64,000 nt of DNA from Paracoccaceae bacterium (GTDB lineage: Bacteria; Pseudomonadota; Alphaproteobacteria; Rhodobacterales; Rhodobacteraceae): positions 248,001-312,000 of the forward strand of contig JACKKD010000001.1 of assembly GCA_020637675.1 (NCBI GenBank), read 5' to 3'. Under the pieces are notes generated by a model. It saw only the letters and a program-made list of their open reading frames with translations, searched no databases and was not told the DNA's origin. Position numbers and translations under genes: made by a program. This document shows positions 6,968 to 16,212 of the stretch, in pieces. Each line of letters starts with the position of its first letter. The first letter of the stretch is position 1.

Positions 6968-8821
6968 ATGTCGAGCTCCCTGCGCAGCAAAAAGCGCGGC
7001 AACACCATCATCTGGGCCCTCATGGCGCTTCTGGTCCTCGGGCTCGGCGGCTTCGGCGCGCGGAACTTCGGCGGCTCGGTGCAGTCCATCGGCACGGTGG
7101 GCGACCGCGAGATCGACCTGCGCGACTATGCCCGCGCGCTGCAGCGCGAAATGCAGGCGGCCTCGGCCCAGGTCGGCACGCCCTTGAGCTTCGAGCAGGC
7201 GCAGGCGCTGGGGATCGACCGCGCCGTGCAGGCGCAGGTCATAGCCACCGCCGCGCTCGACGACGAGGCCGCGCGCATCGGGCTTTCGGCGGGCGACGCC
7301 CAGGTGCGGCGGCAGCTGACGGCGATCCCCGCCTTCCATGGACCCGACGGCACCTTCGACCGCGACGCCTACGCACTGGCCCTGAAGCAGGAGGGCTTCG
7401 GCGAACGCGAGTTCGAGACAAAGATCCGCGACGAGGCTGCGCGCACTCTCCTCCAGGGCGCCGTGCTCGGCGCCGCCGCCGCGCCCGAGGCCTTCGTGGC
7501 CAGGCTCGCCGCCTGGGCGACCGAGACGCGCGACTTCACCGTCGCCGAACTCATCGCCTCCGACCTGACCGCGCCGGTCGGCACGCCAGACGAGGCGGCG
7601 CTCAAGGCCTACTACGAGGCGAACCCGAAAACCTTCACCAGCCCCGAGATCCGCAACATCACCTATGTCTGGCTTTCGCCCGAGAGCGTCGCGGACCGGG
7701 TCGCGCTCGACGAGGAGGCGCTGAGGAAGAGCTATGACGAGCGCATCGCCGAATTCGTGACACCGGAACGGCGGCTCGTCGAACGGCTCGTGTTCCCGAC
7801 CGACGCCGAGGCCGAGGCCGCGAAGCGGCGGCTCGACGCCGGGGAGGCGAGCTTCGAGGACCTCGCGTCGGAACGCGGGCTGACGCTCGCAGACATCGAC
7901 ATGGGCGAGATGTCGAAGGAGGCGCTTGGGCCGGCGGGCGAGGCGGTCTTCGCGCTGACCGAGCCCGGCGTCGTGGGGCCTCTGCCCTCCGACCTCGGGC
8001 CGACCCTCTACTCCATGAACGGCATCCTCGAAGCGCAGGAGACGAGCTTCGAGGACGCGCGCGATGACCTTGCGGCCGAGGCGACGGCGGACCAGGCGCG
8101 CCGGCTCATCGCCGAGGAGGCCGACGGGATCGAGGACCTGCTGGCTTCCGGCGCCACGCTCGAAGAGGTCGCGGCGGAAAAGGGGATGGAGCTTGGCAGC
8201 GTCGCCTTCAGCGACGGGACCGAGGAGGGCATCGCCGCCTACGCCGCGTTCCGCGATGCGGCCAAGGCGGCAAAGGCCGAGGATTTCCCGGAACTGGCCC
8301 AACTCGATGACGGCGGCGTCTTCGCGCTCCGGCTCGACAGCATCGCGGCCCCGGCGCTTCAGCCGCTCGATGCGGTGCGCGCTGAGGCGATCGCGGCCTG
8401 GCAGCGGGAGGAAACGCAGCGCAGGCTCGTGGCGCTCGGCGAGGAGATCAGGGCGAAAGTGGAGGCCGGCACGCCGCTCGCCTCCTCCGGCCTCGTCACC
8501 ACGCGCTTCGCGGACTTCGCGCGGGGCGGCTTCATCGCCGACACCCCGGCCGAGGTGGCGAACGAAGCCTTCAGCCTGCCCGAGGGCGGCGCGGCCGTGG
8601 TCGCGACGCCGGGCCGGGTGCACCTCGTCTCGGTCACGGCGGTGCACGCCGCGGACGCGGCCGGCGAGGAGGTGGTGGCGATGCGCGAGGTGATCGAGAC
8701 GCAAGTGGGCCAGTCGCTTGCCGCCGACATGTTCCAGCTCTTCGCCCAAGGCATCGAGGCGAGGGCCGGTATCCGGCTCAATCCGGCGGCAATCAATGCC
8801 GTCCACGCCCAGATGAACTGA
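6968..8821 (+). CDS. PpiD-like periplasmic folding factor (SurA_N/PpiC type)
   Basis: 617 residues. One membrane anchor (about residues 13-31, NTIIWALMALLVLGLGGFG) follows a basic N-terminus, placing the long remainder in the periplasm. A SurA/PpiD N-terminal chaperone segment (about 40-200) with FHGPDGTFDRDAYALALKQ is followed by a parvulin-like region (about 230-340, RNITYVWLSPESV). This matches PpiD, which helps secreted proteins leave the SecYEG translocon; prolyl isomerase activity is doubtful in the family. ATG 6968 was chosen since it places the basic anchor at the N-terminus. trpE follows after 10 bp and may share its transcript. Confidence 0.85.
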   Translation: MSSSLRSKKRGNTIIWALMALLVLGLGGFGARNFGGSVQSIGTVGDREIDLRDYARALQREMQAASAQVGTPLSFEQAQALGIDRAVQAQVIATAALDDEAARIGLSAGDAQVRRQLTAIPAFHGPDGTFDRDAYALALKQEGFGEREFETKIRDEAARTLLQGAVLGAAAAPEAFVARLAAWATETRDFTVAELIASDLTAPVGTPDEAALKAYYEANPKTFTSPEIRNITYVWLSPESVADRVALDEEALRKSYDERIAEFVTPERRLVERLVFPTDAEAEAAKRRLDAGEASFEDLASERGLTLADIDMGEMSKEALGPAGEAVFALTEPGVVGPLPSDLGPTLYSMNGILEAQETSFEDARDDLAAEATADQARRLIAEEADGIEDLLASGATLEEVAAEKGMELGSVAFSDGTEEGIAAYAAFRDAAKAAKAEDFPELAQLDDGGVFALRLDSIAAPALQPLDAVRAEAIAAWQREETQRRLVALGEEIRAKVEAGTPLASSGLVTTRFADFARGGFIADTPAEVANEAFSLPEGGAAVVATPGRVHLVSVTAVHAADAAGEEVVAMREVIETQVGQSLAADMFQLFAQGIEARAGIRLNPAAINAVHAQMN

Positions 8822-8831
8822 GGACCGGCGC

Positions 8832-10343
8832 TTGGCGATGATCCCCTCCTTCGAGGCCTTCGAGCGGGGCTGGGCGCAGGGTGAGAACCAGCTCGTCCAT
8901 GCCCGGCTCGCGGCCGATCTCGACACGCCGGTCAGCCTGATGCTGAAGCTCGCCGAGGCGCAGCCGATGAGCTTCATGCTGGAATCCGTGACCGGCGGCG
9001 AGGTGCGCGGGCGCTACTCCGTCGTGGGCCTGAAGCCGGACGTGATCTGGGAATGCCGGGGCGAAAGCAGCCGGATCAACCGTCAGGCGCGGTTCGACGC
9101 CGAGGCCTTCGAGGACCTGCCGGGCCATCCCCTTGCCACGCTCCGCGCGCTGATCGCGGAAACCCGGATCGCCATGCCCGCCGGCATCCCGGCCATCGCT
9201 GCCGGTCTCTTCGGCTATCTCGGCTATGACATGATCCGGCTGGTGGAACGCCTTCCGAACGTGAAGCCGGACCCGATCGGGGTGCCGGACGCGGTGCTGA
9301 TGCGTCCCACGATCATCGCCGTCCTTGACGGCGTGAAGGGCGAGGTGACGGTCTGTTCGCCTGCCTGGGTCGCTTCGGGCCTCTCGGCGCGGGCGGCCTA
9401 TGCCCAGGCGGCCGAGCGGGTGATGGATGCCGTGCGCGACCTCGAGCGCTCTGCCCCCGGCGAGACGCGCTCGCTCGGCGACGCGGCGCCGGTCGGGCCG
9501 CTCGTCTCGAACTTCACGCCCGAGCGTTACAAGGCCGCCGTCGAGCGGGCCAAGGATTACATCCGCGCCGGCGACATCTTCCAGGTCGTGCCGTCGCAGC
9601 GCTGGACGGCGGATTTCACCCTGCCGCCCTTCGCGCTCTACCGCAGCTTGCGTCGCACCAACCCCTCGCCCTTCCTCACCTTCTTCAACTTCGGCGACTT
9701 CCACATCGTCGGCGCCAGCCCGGAAATCCTCGTGCGCCTCCGCGGCGGCGAGGTGACGATCCGTCCCATCGCGGGCACGCGGCCGCGCGGCCGCACCCCC
9801 GAGGAGGACAAGGCGCTCGAGGCCGACCTCCTTGCCGACAGGAAGGAACTGGCCGAGCACCTGATGCTCCTCGACCTCGGCCGCAACGACGTCGGCCGGG
9901 TGGCGAAGATCGGCAGCGTCCACCCGACCGAGAAGTTCATCATCGAGCGCTATTCCCACGTCATGCATATCGTCTCGAACGTCGTCGGCGAGATTCGCGA
10001 CGACCAGGACGCGCTCTCGGCGCTTCTGGCGGGCCTTCCCGCTGGCACCGTCTCGGGCGCGCCGAAGGTCCGCGCGATGGAGATCATCGACGAACTTGAA
10101 CCGGAAAAGCGCGGCATCTACGGCGGCGGCGTCGGCTATTTCGCCGCCAACGGCGAGATGGACATGTGCATCGCGCTCAGGACCGCCGTGGTGAAGAACG
10201 GCAAGCTCTACATCCAGGCAGGCGGCGGCGTGGTCTACGACAGCGACCCCGAAGCCGAGTTCCAGGAGACGGTGAACAAGTCCAAGGCGCTGAAGGCCGC
10301 GGCCGAGGAGGCCGGGCTCTTCGTCCGGCGCGGCAACGGCTGA
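8832..10343 (+). CDS. trpE: Anthranilate synthase component I
   Basis: Makes anthranilate from chorismate with ammonia supplied by TrpG, the first committed step to tryptophan. 503 residues with the chorismate-binding domain: IRPIAGTRPRGRTPEEDKAL, LLDLGRNDVGRVAKIG, AGTVSGAPKVRAMEIIDELE, RGIYGGGVGYF and the C-terminal IQAGGGVVYDSDPEAEFQET. An AGGA ribosome site at 8821-8824 sits 7 nt before TTG 8832 and 13 nt before ATG 8838, so I favour TTG although either could be used. The rest of the pathway (trpG, trpD, trpC) lies beyond an inverted gene. Confidence 0.96.
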   Translation: MAMIPSFEAFERGWAQGENQLVHARLAADLDTPVSLMLKLAEAQPMSFMLESVTGGEVRGRYSVVGLKPDVIWECRGESSRINRQARFDAEAFEDLPGHPLATLRALIAETRIAMPAGIPAIAAGLFGYLGYDMIRLVERLPNVKPDPIGVPDAVLMRPTIIAVLDGVKGEVTVCSPAWVASGLSARAAYAQAAERVMDAVRDLERSAPGETRSLGDAAPVGPLVSNFTPERYKAAVERAKDYIRAGDIFQVVPSQRWTADFTLPPFALYRSLRRTNPSPFLTFFNFGDFHIVGASPEILVRLRGGEVTIRPIAGTRPRGRTPEEDKALEADLLADRKELAEHLMLLDLGRNDVGRVAKIGSVHPTEKFIIERYSHVMHIVSNVVGEIRDDQDALSALLAGLPAGTVSGAPKVRAMEIIDELEPEKRGIYGGGVGYFAANGEMDMCIALRTAVVKNGKLYIQAGGGVVYDSDPEAEFQETVNKSKALKAAAEEAGLFVRRGNG

Positions 10344-10353
10344 CCGACGCGGC

Positions 10354-10371
10354 CGGGCGGGATCACGCCCG
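10354..10371. terminator. Hairpin between trpE and the convergent yibQ-like gene
   Basis: CGGGCG (10354-10359), loop GGATCA, CGCCCG (10366-10371): a 6-bp GC stem just after the trpE stop. There is no T-run, so it would work poorly as an intrinsic terminator; it may merely stabilise the 3' end. Confidence 0.35.
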
Positions 10372-10400
10372 CGCCCCGTGACCTTGTCCCCGTCCGCGTC

Positions 10401-10428
10401 CCCGTCACTGCGCCCCCGTCACTGCGCC
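10401..10428. repeat. 14-bp exact tandem duplication over the yibQ-like stop codon
   Basis: CCCGTCACTGCGCC occurs twice head to tail (10401-10414, 10415-10428). The second copy contains the stop codon and last codons of the minus-strand gene, and the first copy repeats them just past the stop. It looks like a replication-slippage duplication. Confidence 0.8.
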
Positions 10429-12463
10429 AGCATCACCGCCGAAATGGGGCCGACGACCGCGCCCTTGGCGCCGCCGGCGATCCATTCCTGCAACGCCGCC
10501 ACCGTCTCGGGCGAGGTTGTCCCGGTCACGACGACGGCGCCGGTGCGTGCCGCCTCGAAGGCCGCGCGGTCGAGGTAGCGCTGGATCGTCGCAGGGTTCT
10601 CGCCCTCGGCGTCAAGGTCGCGGAAGATCGCGGCATGGGGAAGGCCTTCGCCCTCGGCCGCCTGCCGCGCGGGGTCGAGCCCCTTGGTGTAGGTCACGAG
10701 TCCCCTGCCCTCGGTGGAGAGGAGCGAGACGAGGTGCTGGGCGATCTGCCGGTCGGTCTGGAAGGCCGAACCCGGCCGGCCGACCATCGCCACGGCCTCG
10801 GGCAGCGCGCTGACCGAGCCCTGGTAGCTCACCTCCAGATCGCTCGCGGTCGCGCCCGCGGGCAGGTCGGGCGCGAGAATCGCCACCTCGTCACCTGCGA
10901 GCCGGTAGACGGACGCGCGGGCGGCGGCATCCGGCGCCTCGGGGTCGATCGCCACCGTGACCGCCCCGCCGAGTTGGGCGAGCGCATCGGGAGCGACGCC
11001 GCCGGCAGCATCGCCGAGGTCCGTCAGGATGACCGCGACGACGGGCTTGTGGTCGGGATTGGCAAAGGCGGCGGCGTGGCGCCGCAGCGCGCCCTCGGCC
11101 ACCGGCGGCGCGGGATCCGTTGCGGCCTCGGGCGCGGGCGGCGGCGTCTCGGAGGCCCCCGGCCGGATCACGCGGACACCGTTCGCGGCCTGGCCGAAGC
11201 CCGGCTGGATTCTCTGCCCGAACCCCGGCTGGACCTTCTGGCCGAAACCGGGTTGTGGCGCGTCGGCAGAACCGAAAGGATCGCGCGGAGCCACGCCGAT
11301 GATCACCGGTCCGCCGTCGCCGCCCGGCATCATCCCGCCGGGCACGGTGTCCCCGGGCAGCGTGTCTTCGGGTATGGCCTCGTCCGGCAGATACTCCTCG
11401 GGCGGGCCCGGGGCATCGTCGACGAAGGCAGGTTCATCGACCGCAGCGGGCGCGGCTTCCGACGTGGCCTCGGGGGCGGTTTCTGGGGCGGTCTCCGGGG
11501 CGGTCGCGGGCGCCGTGTCAGCCGACGCTGGCGGTTCCACCCCTGCTGCGGGTTCGGTGGCAGGCTCGGCGCTCGCCTCCGGTGCCGTCTGCTCCGTCTT
11601 CGCCGAACTCGCGCCTGCCGGTTCCTCGGGCGCGACGGGCCCCTCTGCCGTCACGAACGGAGCAGGCGGCGTCTCCGCCGGCGCCGGGGCCAGTGCGGGC
11701 ACCGACGCCTCGCCCGGCGGCGGCACCGGCACGCTGCCCTCGGCCGCGGGAAGCGCTGCGGCGGCGGGCGCGGAGGCGTCCGGGGCGGCGGGCTCCGCGG
11801 GGGCGGGTGCCGCCGCGGGAACGCCGGCGGGACTCACCTCGGCGAGTGCGGGGGCGGTTTCGGTGTCCGGCGCGGCGACGGCCGGCAAGGGTCCGGTCGC
11901 CGGACCCGATTCCGCCGACGGGACGACGGGTTCCGTCTCGGGCTTCGGCTTTGCGAATTCCGAACCGGGCGGAACCTCGACCACCGGTGCCTCGGGCCGG
12001 GCCGCGGTGCCGGACTCGGCTACCGGCTCGGCTGCCGGTTCGGCCGCCGGTTCGGCCACAGGCTCCGGCGCGGCGGCGGCGACTTCTGTGCCGGCCTCGG
12101 GCGCAGGTGTCGCCGTCTCGGGTTGCGCCGTCTCCGGTTGCGCCGCCGCGGGCGCGGCGGCCTCGGGTGGCGGCGGCCTCCGGCGCGGCGGCCTCGGGTG
12201 CGACGGTCGCGGGCGCAGCGGTCGCGGGCGCAGCGGTCGCGGGCGCAGCGGTCGCGGGGCGCAGCGGTCGCGGGCGCGGCGGCCTCAGGGGCTTCCGCCG
12301 CTGGCGCTGCGGGCGCCTGCCCGCCGTCGCCCGGCGGTGCGACACCGCCGGCATCGGCCAGGGTGCCCGGCGCGCCCAGAGGTGCCATCAGCGACACGCC
12401 GGCGAGCCCTGCCGCCGACGCGGCGACCCCCACGAGAAGTCCGAAAATATAGCCTCTGCCCAC
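10419..12463 (-). pseudogene. YibQ-like divergent polysaccharide deacetylase, frameshifted twice
   Basis: The gene starts at GTG 12463 (GGAGG ribosome site 6 nt upstream) with VGRGYIFGLLVGVAASAAGL, an N-terminal membrane anchor, then a long Ala/Pro/Glu linker, and ends with a divergent polysaccharide deacetylase domain (about 10419-11085: PVVAVILTDLGD, ILAPDLPAG, AIFRDLDAEGENPATI, VVVTGTTSPETV). The three parts lie in three different frames. One extra base falls in a 16-nt unit of a 15-bp coding repeat (GGGG at 12256-12259); a second falls near 12168-12178. Each shift lies in low-complexity GC repeat, so assembly error is as likely as real inactivation. The catalytic part stays open and could be made from an internal start. 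The function of the family is poorly known. Confidence 0.65.
12203..12278 (-). repeat. 15-bp tandem repeat coding for an Ala/Pro/Thr linker, one unit 16 bp
   Basis: Five head-to-tail units: 12203-12217, 12218-12232, 12233-12247, 12248-12263 and 12264-12278. Four are 15 bp (GCGGTCGCGGGCGCA type), a multiple of three that encodes APATA-like pentapeptides; the fourth is 16 bp because GGG has become GGGG. That single base shifts the reading frame of the host gene. Confidence 0.9.
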
Positions 12464-12606
12464 GTCTGCCTCCGACGCCTCGCTTCTTTCGTCCGCTTCT
12501 TGCCTTGACCCGGCCGCGCGGCTCTGACCATGTATAGCCCGACATGCGGGCGTGATCACCCCCAGATTGCGCCGAAGGCAGCGCCGAAGGGCGCAAAGGC
12601 GGGACC

Positions 12607-13200
12607 ATGCTGCTACTGATCGACAATTATGACAGCTTTACCTACAACCTCGTCCATTATCTGGGCGAACTTGGCGCGGATGTCGTCGTTCACCGCAACG
12701 ACGCGCTGAACGTCCAGGAGGCGATGGCACTGAAGCCCGCGGCCATCGTGCTGTCGCCCGGGCCCTGCGACCCGGCGCAGGCGGGTATCTGCCTTGCGCT
12801 GACTGCGGCCGCGGCGGAGACGCGGACACCGCTTCTCGGGGTCTGCCTCGGCCACCAGACCATCGGCGAGGCCTTCGGCGGCAAGGTCGTGCGCTGCCAC
12901 GAGATCGTGCATGGCAAGATGGGGACGATCCATCATTCCGGCAAAGGCATCTTCGCCGGCCTGCCCTCGCCCTTCCAGGCCACCCGCTACCACTCGCTCG
13001 TGGTGGACCGCGCATCCCTGCCCGACTGCCTGGAAGTCACCGCCTGGATCGACGACGGCACGATCATGGGCCTGCGGCACCGCGACCTGCCGATCGAGGG
13101 GGTGCAGTTCCATCCCGAATCGATCGCTTCGGAACACGGCCACCGCATGCTCAGGACCTTCCTGGAAGGCGCCCGTGTGCCCTTGAAGGTGCCGGCATGA
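12607..13200 (+). CDS. trpG: Anthranilate synthase component II (glutamine amidotransferase)
   Basis: Supplies ammonia from glutamine to TrpE; in bacteria with one copy it may also serve PabB in folate synthesis. 197 residues, class I glutaminase: nucleophile Cys80 in LLGVCLGHQTIGEAFGG, oxyanion region LSPGPCDP (about 49-56), and the His/Glu pair in VQFHPESIAS near the C-terminus. The N-terminus MLLLIDNYDSFTYNLV is standard. The stop overlaps trpD by 4 nt (ATGA). It heads trpG-trpD-ung-trpC-moaC-moeA; trpE is 2.3 kb upstream across the inverted yibQ-like gene. Confidence 0.96.
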   Translation: MLLLIDNYDSFTYNLVHYLGELGADVVVHRNDALNVQEAMALKPAAIVLSPGPCDPAQAGICLALTAAAAETRTPLLGVCLGHQTIGEAFGGKVVRCHEIVHGKMGTIHHSGKGIFAGLPSPFQATRYHSLVVDRASLPDCLEVTAWIDDGTIMGLRHRDLPIEGVQFHPESIASEHGHRMLRTFLEGARVPLKVPA

Positions 13201-14213
13201 GCGACGACTTGCGCCCCCTGATCGGCCTTGCCGCCGAGCGGCCGCTGACGCGCGCCGAGGCGGAGCGCGCCTTCGAGGCGCTTTTCGAGGGTGCCGCGAC
13301 ACCGTCGCAGATGGGTGGTTTCCTGATGGCGCTGCGGACCCGCGGCGAAACCGTGGACGAGATCGCCGCGGCGGCGCGGGTCATGGTATCGAAGTGTAAC
13401 CCGGTGCGCGCACCCGAGGGCGCCATCGACATCGTCGGCACCGGCGGCGACGGCAAGGGCACGCTCAACATCTCCACCGCCGCGGCCTTCGTCGCCGCGG
13501 GCGCGGGCGTCGTCGTCGCCAAGCACGGCAACCGCAACCTCAGCTCGAAGTCCGGGGCGGCCGATGCCCTGACGCAGATCGGCATCAACGTGATGATCGG
13601 CCCGGAAGTCGTTGAACGAGCGCTTGAAAGCTGTGGGATCGCCTTCATGATGGCGCCGATGCACCACCCCGCGATCCGCCATGTCATGCCAACGCGGGCA
13701 GAGCTCGGCACCCGCACGATCTTCAACCTTCTCGGCCCGCTGACGAACCCCGCCGGCGTCAAGCGCCAACTCACCGGCGCCTTTGCCCGCGCCTGGATCA
13801 GGCCGATGGCAGAGACGCTCGCCGCGCTCGGATCCGAGGCCGCCTGGCTTGTCCACGGCGCCGACGGCACTGACGAGATCTCCATCTGCGGGCCGACATG
13901 GGTCGCGGCACTCGAGGACGGCGCGGTGCGGGAGTTCGAGGTCCACCCCGAGGAAGCGGACCTGCCGGTCCACCCGTTCGAGGCGGTTCTCGGCGGCAGC
14001 CCGGAGGAAAATGCCGGCGCGCTGCGCCGGCTGCTCGACGGGGCGCCGGGCGCCTACCGCGACGCGGTCCTCCTGAACGCGGCGGCGGCGCTTGTCGTCG
14101 CGGGAAAGGCCGCGAACCTCAAGGAGGGCGTTGCCATGGCGCGCGAGAGCATCGACAGCGGCCGGGCCAAGGCGAAGGTCGCGGCGCTGGCGAAGGCGAC
14201 CGCAGGGGAATGA
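13197..14213 (+). CDS. trpD: Anthranilate phosphoribosyltransferase
   Basis: Joins anthranilate to PRPP to give phosphoribosyl anthranilate, step two of the tryptophan branch. 338 residues with the signature GTGGDGKGTLNIST (about 81-94), KHGNRNLSSKSGAADAL (about 109-125), MMAPMHHPAIRHVMPTR and FNLLGPLTNPA, all typical of TrpD. Overlaps trpG upstream and ung downstream by 4 nt each, so all three are probably translated from one message. Confidence 0.97.
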   Translation: MSDDLRPLIGLAAERPLTRAEAERAFEALFEGAATPSQMGGFLMALRTRGETVDEIAAAARVMVSKCNPVRAPEGAIDIVGTGGDGKGTLNISTAAAFVAAGAGVVVAKHGNRNLSSKSGAADALTQIGINVMIGPEVVERALESCGIAFMMAPMHHPAIRHVMPTRAELGTRTIFNLLGPLTNPAGVKRQLTGAFARAWIRPMAETLAALGSEAAWLVHGADGTDEISICGPTWVAALEDGAVREFEVHPEEADLPVHPFEAVLGGSPEENAGALRRLLDGAPGAYRDAVLLNAAAALVVAGKAANLKEGVAMARESIDSGRAKAKVAALAKATAGE

Positions 14214-14848
14214 TCCCGCCGGACTGGGCGCATCTGCCCTTCTTTGCGCGCGACTGGCCGGGAATCGACGCCCGCCTCGCGGCCGAGGCCGGCCCGGTCT
14301 ATCCGCCCCGCCGCCGCCTCTTCGCCGCGCTCGACGCTTGCCCGCCGACGGCCGTGCGGGTCGTGATCCTGGGTCAGGACCCCTATCACACTCCGGGCAA
14401 GGCAGACGGCCTGGCCTTCTCGATTCCCCGAAGGTTCGGCGGGCGACTGGGAAGCCTTGATAACATTTTCAAGGAGTTGTCAGACGATCTTGGAGTGAGG
14501 CGGCGGGACACGGACCTTGGAGACTGGGCCCGGCAAGGGGTGCTGCTTCTCAACACCGCGCTCAGCGTGCCGGACGGACGGCCCGGCGCGCACGCGCGGA
14601 TCGGCTGGGACCGGCTCGTGGCCGAGGTCCTCGCAGAGCTCGACCGCGCGCCGCGCGCGTTCCTGCTCTGGGGTGGGCCGGCCCGGCAGGTCGCCGCGCG
14701 GCACCTGCACAATGCGGATCACCTCAGGATCGAGACGGCGCATCCCTCGCCGCTTTCCGCGCGCCGGGGCTTCTTCGGCTCCCGCCCCTTCAGCCGGGTC
14801 AATGCCTGGCTCGCCGCCCGGGGCGGGCCGCCGATCGTCTGGGGCTGA
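14210..14848 (+). CDS. ung: Uracil-DNA glycosylase
   Basis: Removes uracil from DNA to start base-excision repair. 212 residues, family 1: water-activating loop GQDPYH at 55-60 (Asp57), LLLNTALSVPDG in the middle, LLWGGPARQ, and the catalytic His178 in HPSPLS. The start ATG 14210 overlaps the trpD stop (ATGA), which places this repair gene inside the tryptophan operon and upstream of lexA. The usual residues are present, so it should be active. It is slightly shorter than E. coli Ung (about 229 aa). Confidence 0.95.
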   Translation: MIPPDWAHLPFFARDWPGIDARLAAEAGPVYPPRRRLFAALDACPPTAVRVVILGQDPYHTPGKADGLAFSIPRRFGGRLGSLDNIFKELSDDLGVRRRDTDLGDWARQGVLLLNTALSVPDGRPGAHARIGWDRLVAEVLAELDRAPRAFLLWGGPARQVAARHLHNADHLRIETAHPSPLSARRGFFGSRPFSRVNAWLAARGGPPIVWG

Positions 14849-14933
14849 GCACGGGCGGCCGGGGCGCCGCGGCGCGGGTCACCGCGACGAAGTCGGGGGT
14901 TTTCCGTACCGGGCCGCGGCGGTAAGAGAAGCC

Positions 14934-15743
14934 ATGGACATTCTCGACAAGATCAAGACCTACAAGTTGCAGGAGATCGCCGCCGCCCGCCGCGCCCGGC
15001 CCCTGGCAGAGTTGGAAGCGGCGGCACGGGAAGCGTCGCCCCCCCGCGGTTTCGCGGCCGCCCTTCGGCGCGCTTCCGCCACGGGCTACGGCCTCATCGC
15101 CGAGATCAAGAAGGCGAGCCCGTCCAGAGGATTGATCCGGCCGGACTTCGACCCGCCGGCACTCGCGCGCGCCTATGCCGAAGGGGGCGCCACCTGCCTC
15201 TCGGTCCTGACCGATGCCCCCTCCTTCCAGGGCGCGCCGGAGTATCTCACGGCGGCGCGCGCCGCCGTCGCGCTGCCTGCGCTGAGGAAGGATTTCCTCT
15301 ACGATCCCTACCAGGTGGCGGAGGCCCGCGCCTGGGGCGCCGACTGCATCCTGATCATCCTCGCCTCCGTCTCGGACGCGCAGGCGGCCGAACTCGAGGA
15401 TGCGGCGGCGGGATGGGCCATGGACGTGCTGCTGGAGGTGCATGATGAGGCCGAGCTTGACCGCGCACTCGCGCTCAGGGCCGAGCTGATCGGCATAAAC
15501 AATCGCAATCTCAAGACCTTCGATGTCAGTCTTGACACTTGCCGGCGGCTTGCACCGCGCATCCCCGCCGGGCGGCTGCCGATCTGCGAGAGCGGCCTTT
15601 TCACCTCCGGCGATCTCGCCGACATGGCACGTTGCGGTGCGCGCACCTTCCTCATCGGCGAAAGCCTGATGCGGCAGGCAGACGTGGCGGCGGCGACGCG
15701 CGCGCTGCTGGCCGATCCCCTGGAGGTACAGGAATGCCGCTGA
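14934..15743 (+). CDS. trpC: Indole-3-glycerol phosphate synthase
   Basis: Closes the indole ring from CdRP in tryptophan synthesis. 269 residues forming a TIM barrel: LIAEIKKASPSRGLI (catalytic Glu and Lys, about 54-68), LRKDFLYDPYQVAEARAWGAD, LLEVHDEAEL, IGINNRNLKTFDV and ESGLFT near the C-terminus, all canonical. ATG 14934 follows an 85-bp gap after ung. The 3' end overlaps moaC by 10 nt. No separate TrpF domain is fused; trpF is not in this window. Confidence 0.97.
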   Translation: MDILDKIKTYKLQEIAAARRARPLAELEAAAREASPPRGFAAALRRASATGYGLIAEIKKASPSRGLIRPDFDPPALARAYAEGGATCLSVLTDAPSFQGAPEYLTAARAAVALPALRKDFLYDPYQVAEARAWGADCILIILASVSDAQAAELEDAAAGWAMDVLLEVHDEAELDRALALRAELIGINNRNLKTFDVSLDTCRRLAPRIPAGRLPICESGLFTSGDLADMARCGARTFLIGESLMRQADVAAATRALLADPLEVQECR

Positions 15744-16207
15744 CGCACTTCGATGCCGAGGGCCATGCGCACATGGTCGATGTCTCGGCCAAGGATGTCA
15801 CCGATCGCGTCGCGGTGGCGGAGGCGCGGGTGGTGATGCGTCCCGAGACGCTGGCGCTCGTGACCGAGGGACGGGCGAAGAAGGGGGACGTCCTCGGCGT
15901 CGCGCGGCTCGCCGGCATCATGGCCGCGAAGAAGACCTCCGACCTCATCCCCCTCTGCCATCCCTTGCCGATCACGCGGGTGGCCGTGGAGCTTGAGCCC
16001 GACGGGTCGCTGCCCGGCGTGCGGATCGTCGCGACGGTCAAGACAACGGGGCAGACCGGGGTGGAGATGGAGGCGCTGACAGCGGCGTCGGTGGCGGCGC
16101 TGACGGTCTACGACATGCTTAAGGCGGCAGAGAAGTCGATGCGCATCGAGGGCCTGCGCGTCGTCTTGAAGGACGGCGGGAAGTCCGGCCGGTACGAGGC
16201 GGAGTGA
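15734..16207 (+). CDS. moaC: Cyclic pyranopterin monophosphate synthase
   Basis: Converts the MoaA product into cyclic pyranopterin monophosphate, an early step of molybdenum cofactor synthesis. 157 residues with MVDVSAKDVTDRVAVAEA, the KKTSDLIPLCHPLPIT active-site block (about 75-90), TGQTGVEMEALTAASVAAL and YDMLKAAEKSM, KDGGKSG at the end, all hallmarks of MoaC. It overlaps trpC and is followed at once by moeA, so the two Moco genes ride on the trp transcript. Confidence 0.97.
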   Translation: MPLTHFDAEGHAHMVDVSAKDVTDRVAVAEARVVMRPETLALVTEGRAKKGDVLGVARLAGIMAAKKTSDLIPLCHPLPITRVAVELEPDGSLPGVRIVATVKTTGQTGVEMEALTAASVAALTVYDMLKAAEKSMRIEGLRVVLKDGGKSGRYEAE

Positions 16208-16212
16208 GGGCG

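Noticed and set aside
8600..8832. trp leader peptide/attenuator before trpE
   Set aside because: trpE follows the PpiD-like gene by 10 bp, leaving no room for a leader with tryptophan codons.
6713..8977. Long minus-strand frame opposite the PpiD-like gene
   Set aside because: Antisense shadow; no domain, and the plus strand encodes a coherent periplasmic protein.
12203..12278. CRISPR-like array
   Set aside because: Units are contiguous 15-mers without spacers and lie inside a coding region.
12464..12606. Promoter for trpG using TTGACC and TATAGC
   Set aside because: The spacing is 22 bp, too long for a normal sigma-70 promoter.
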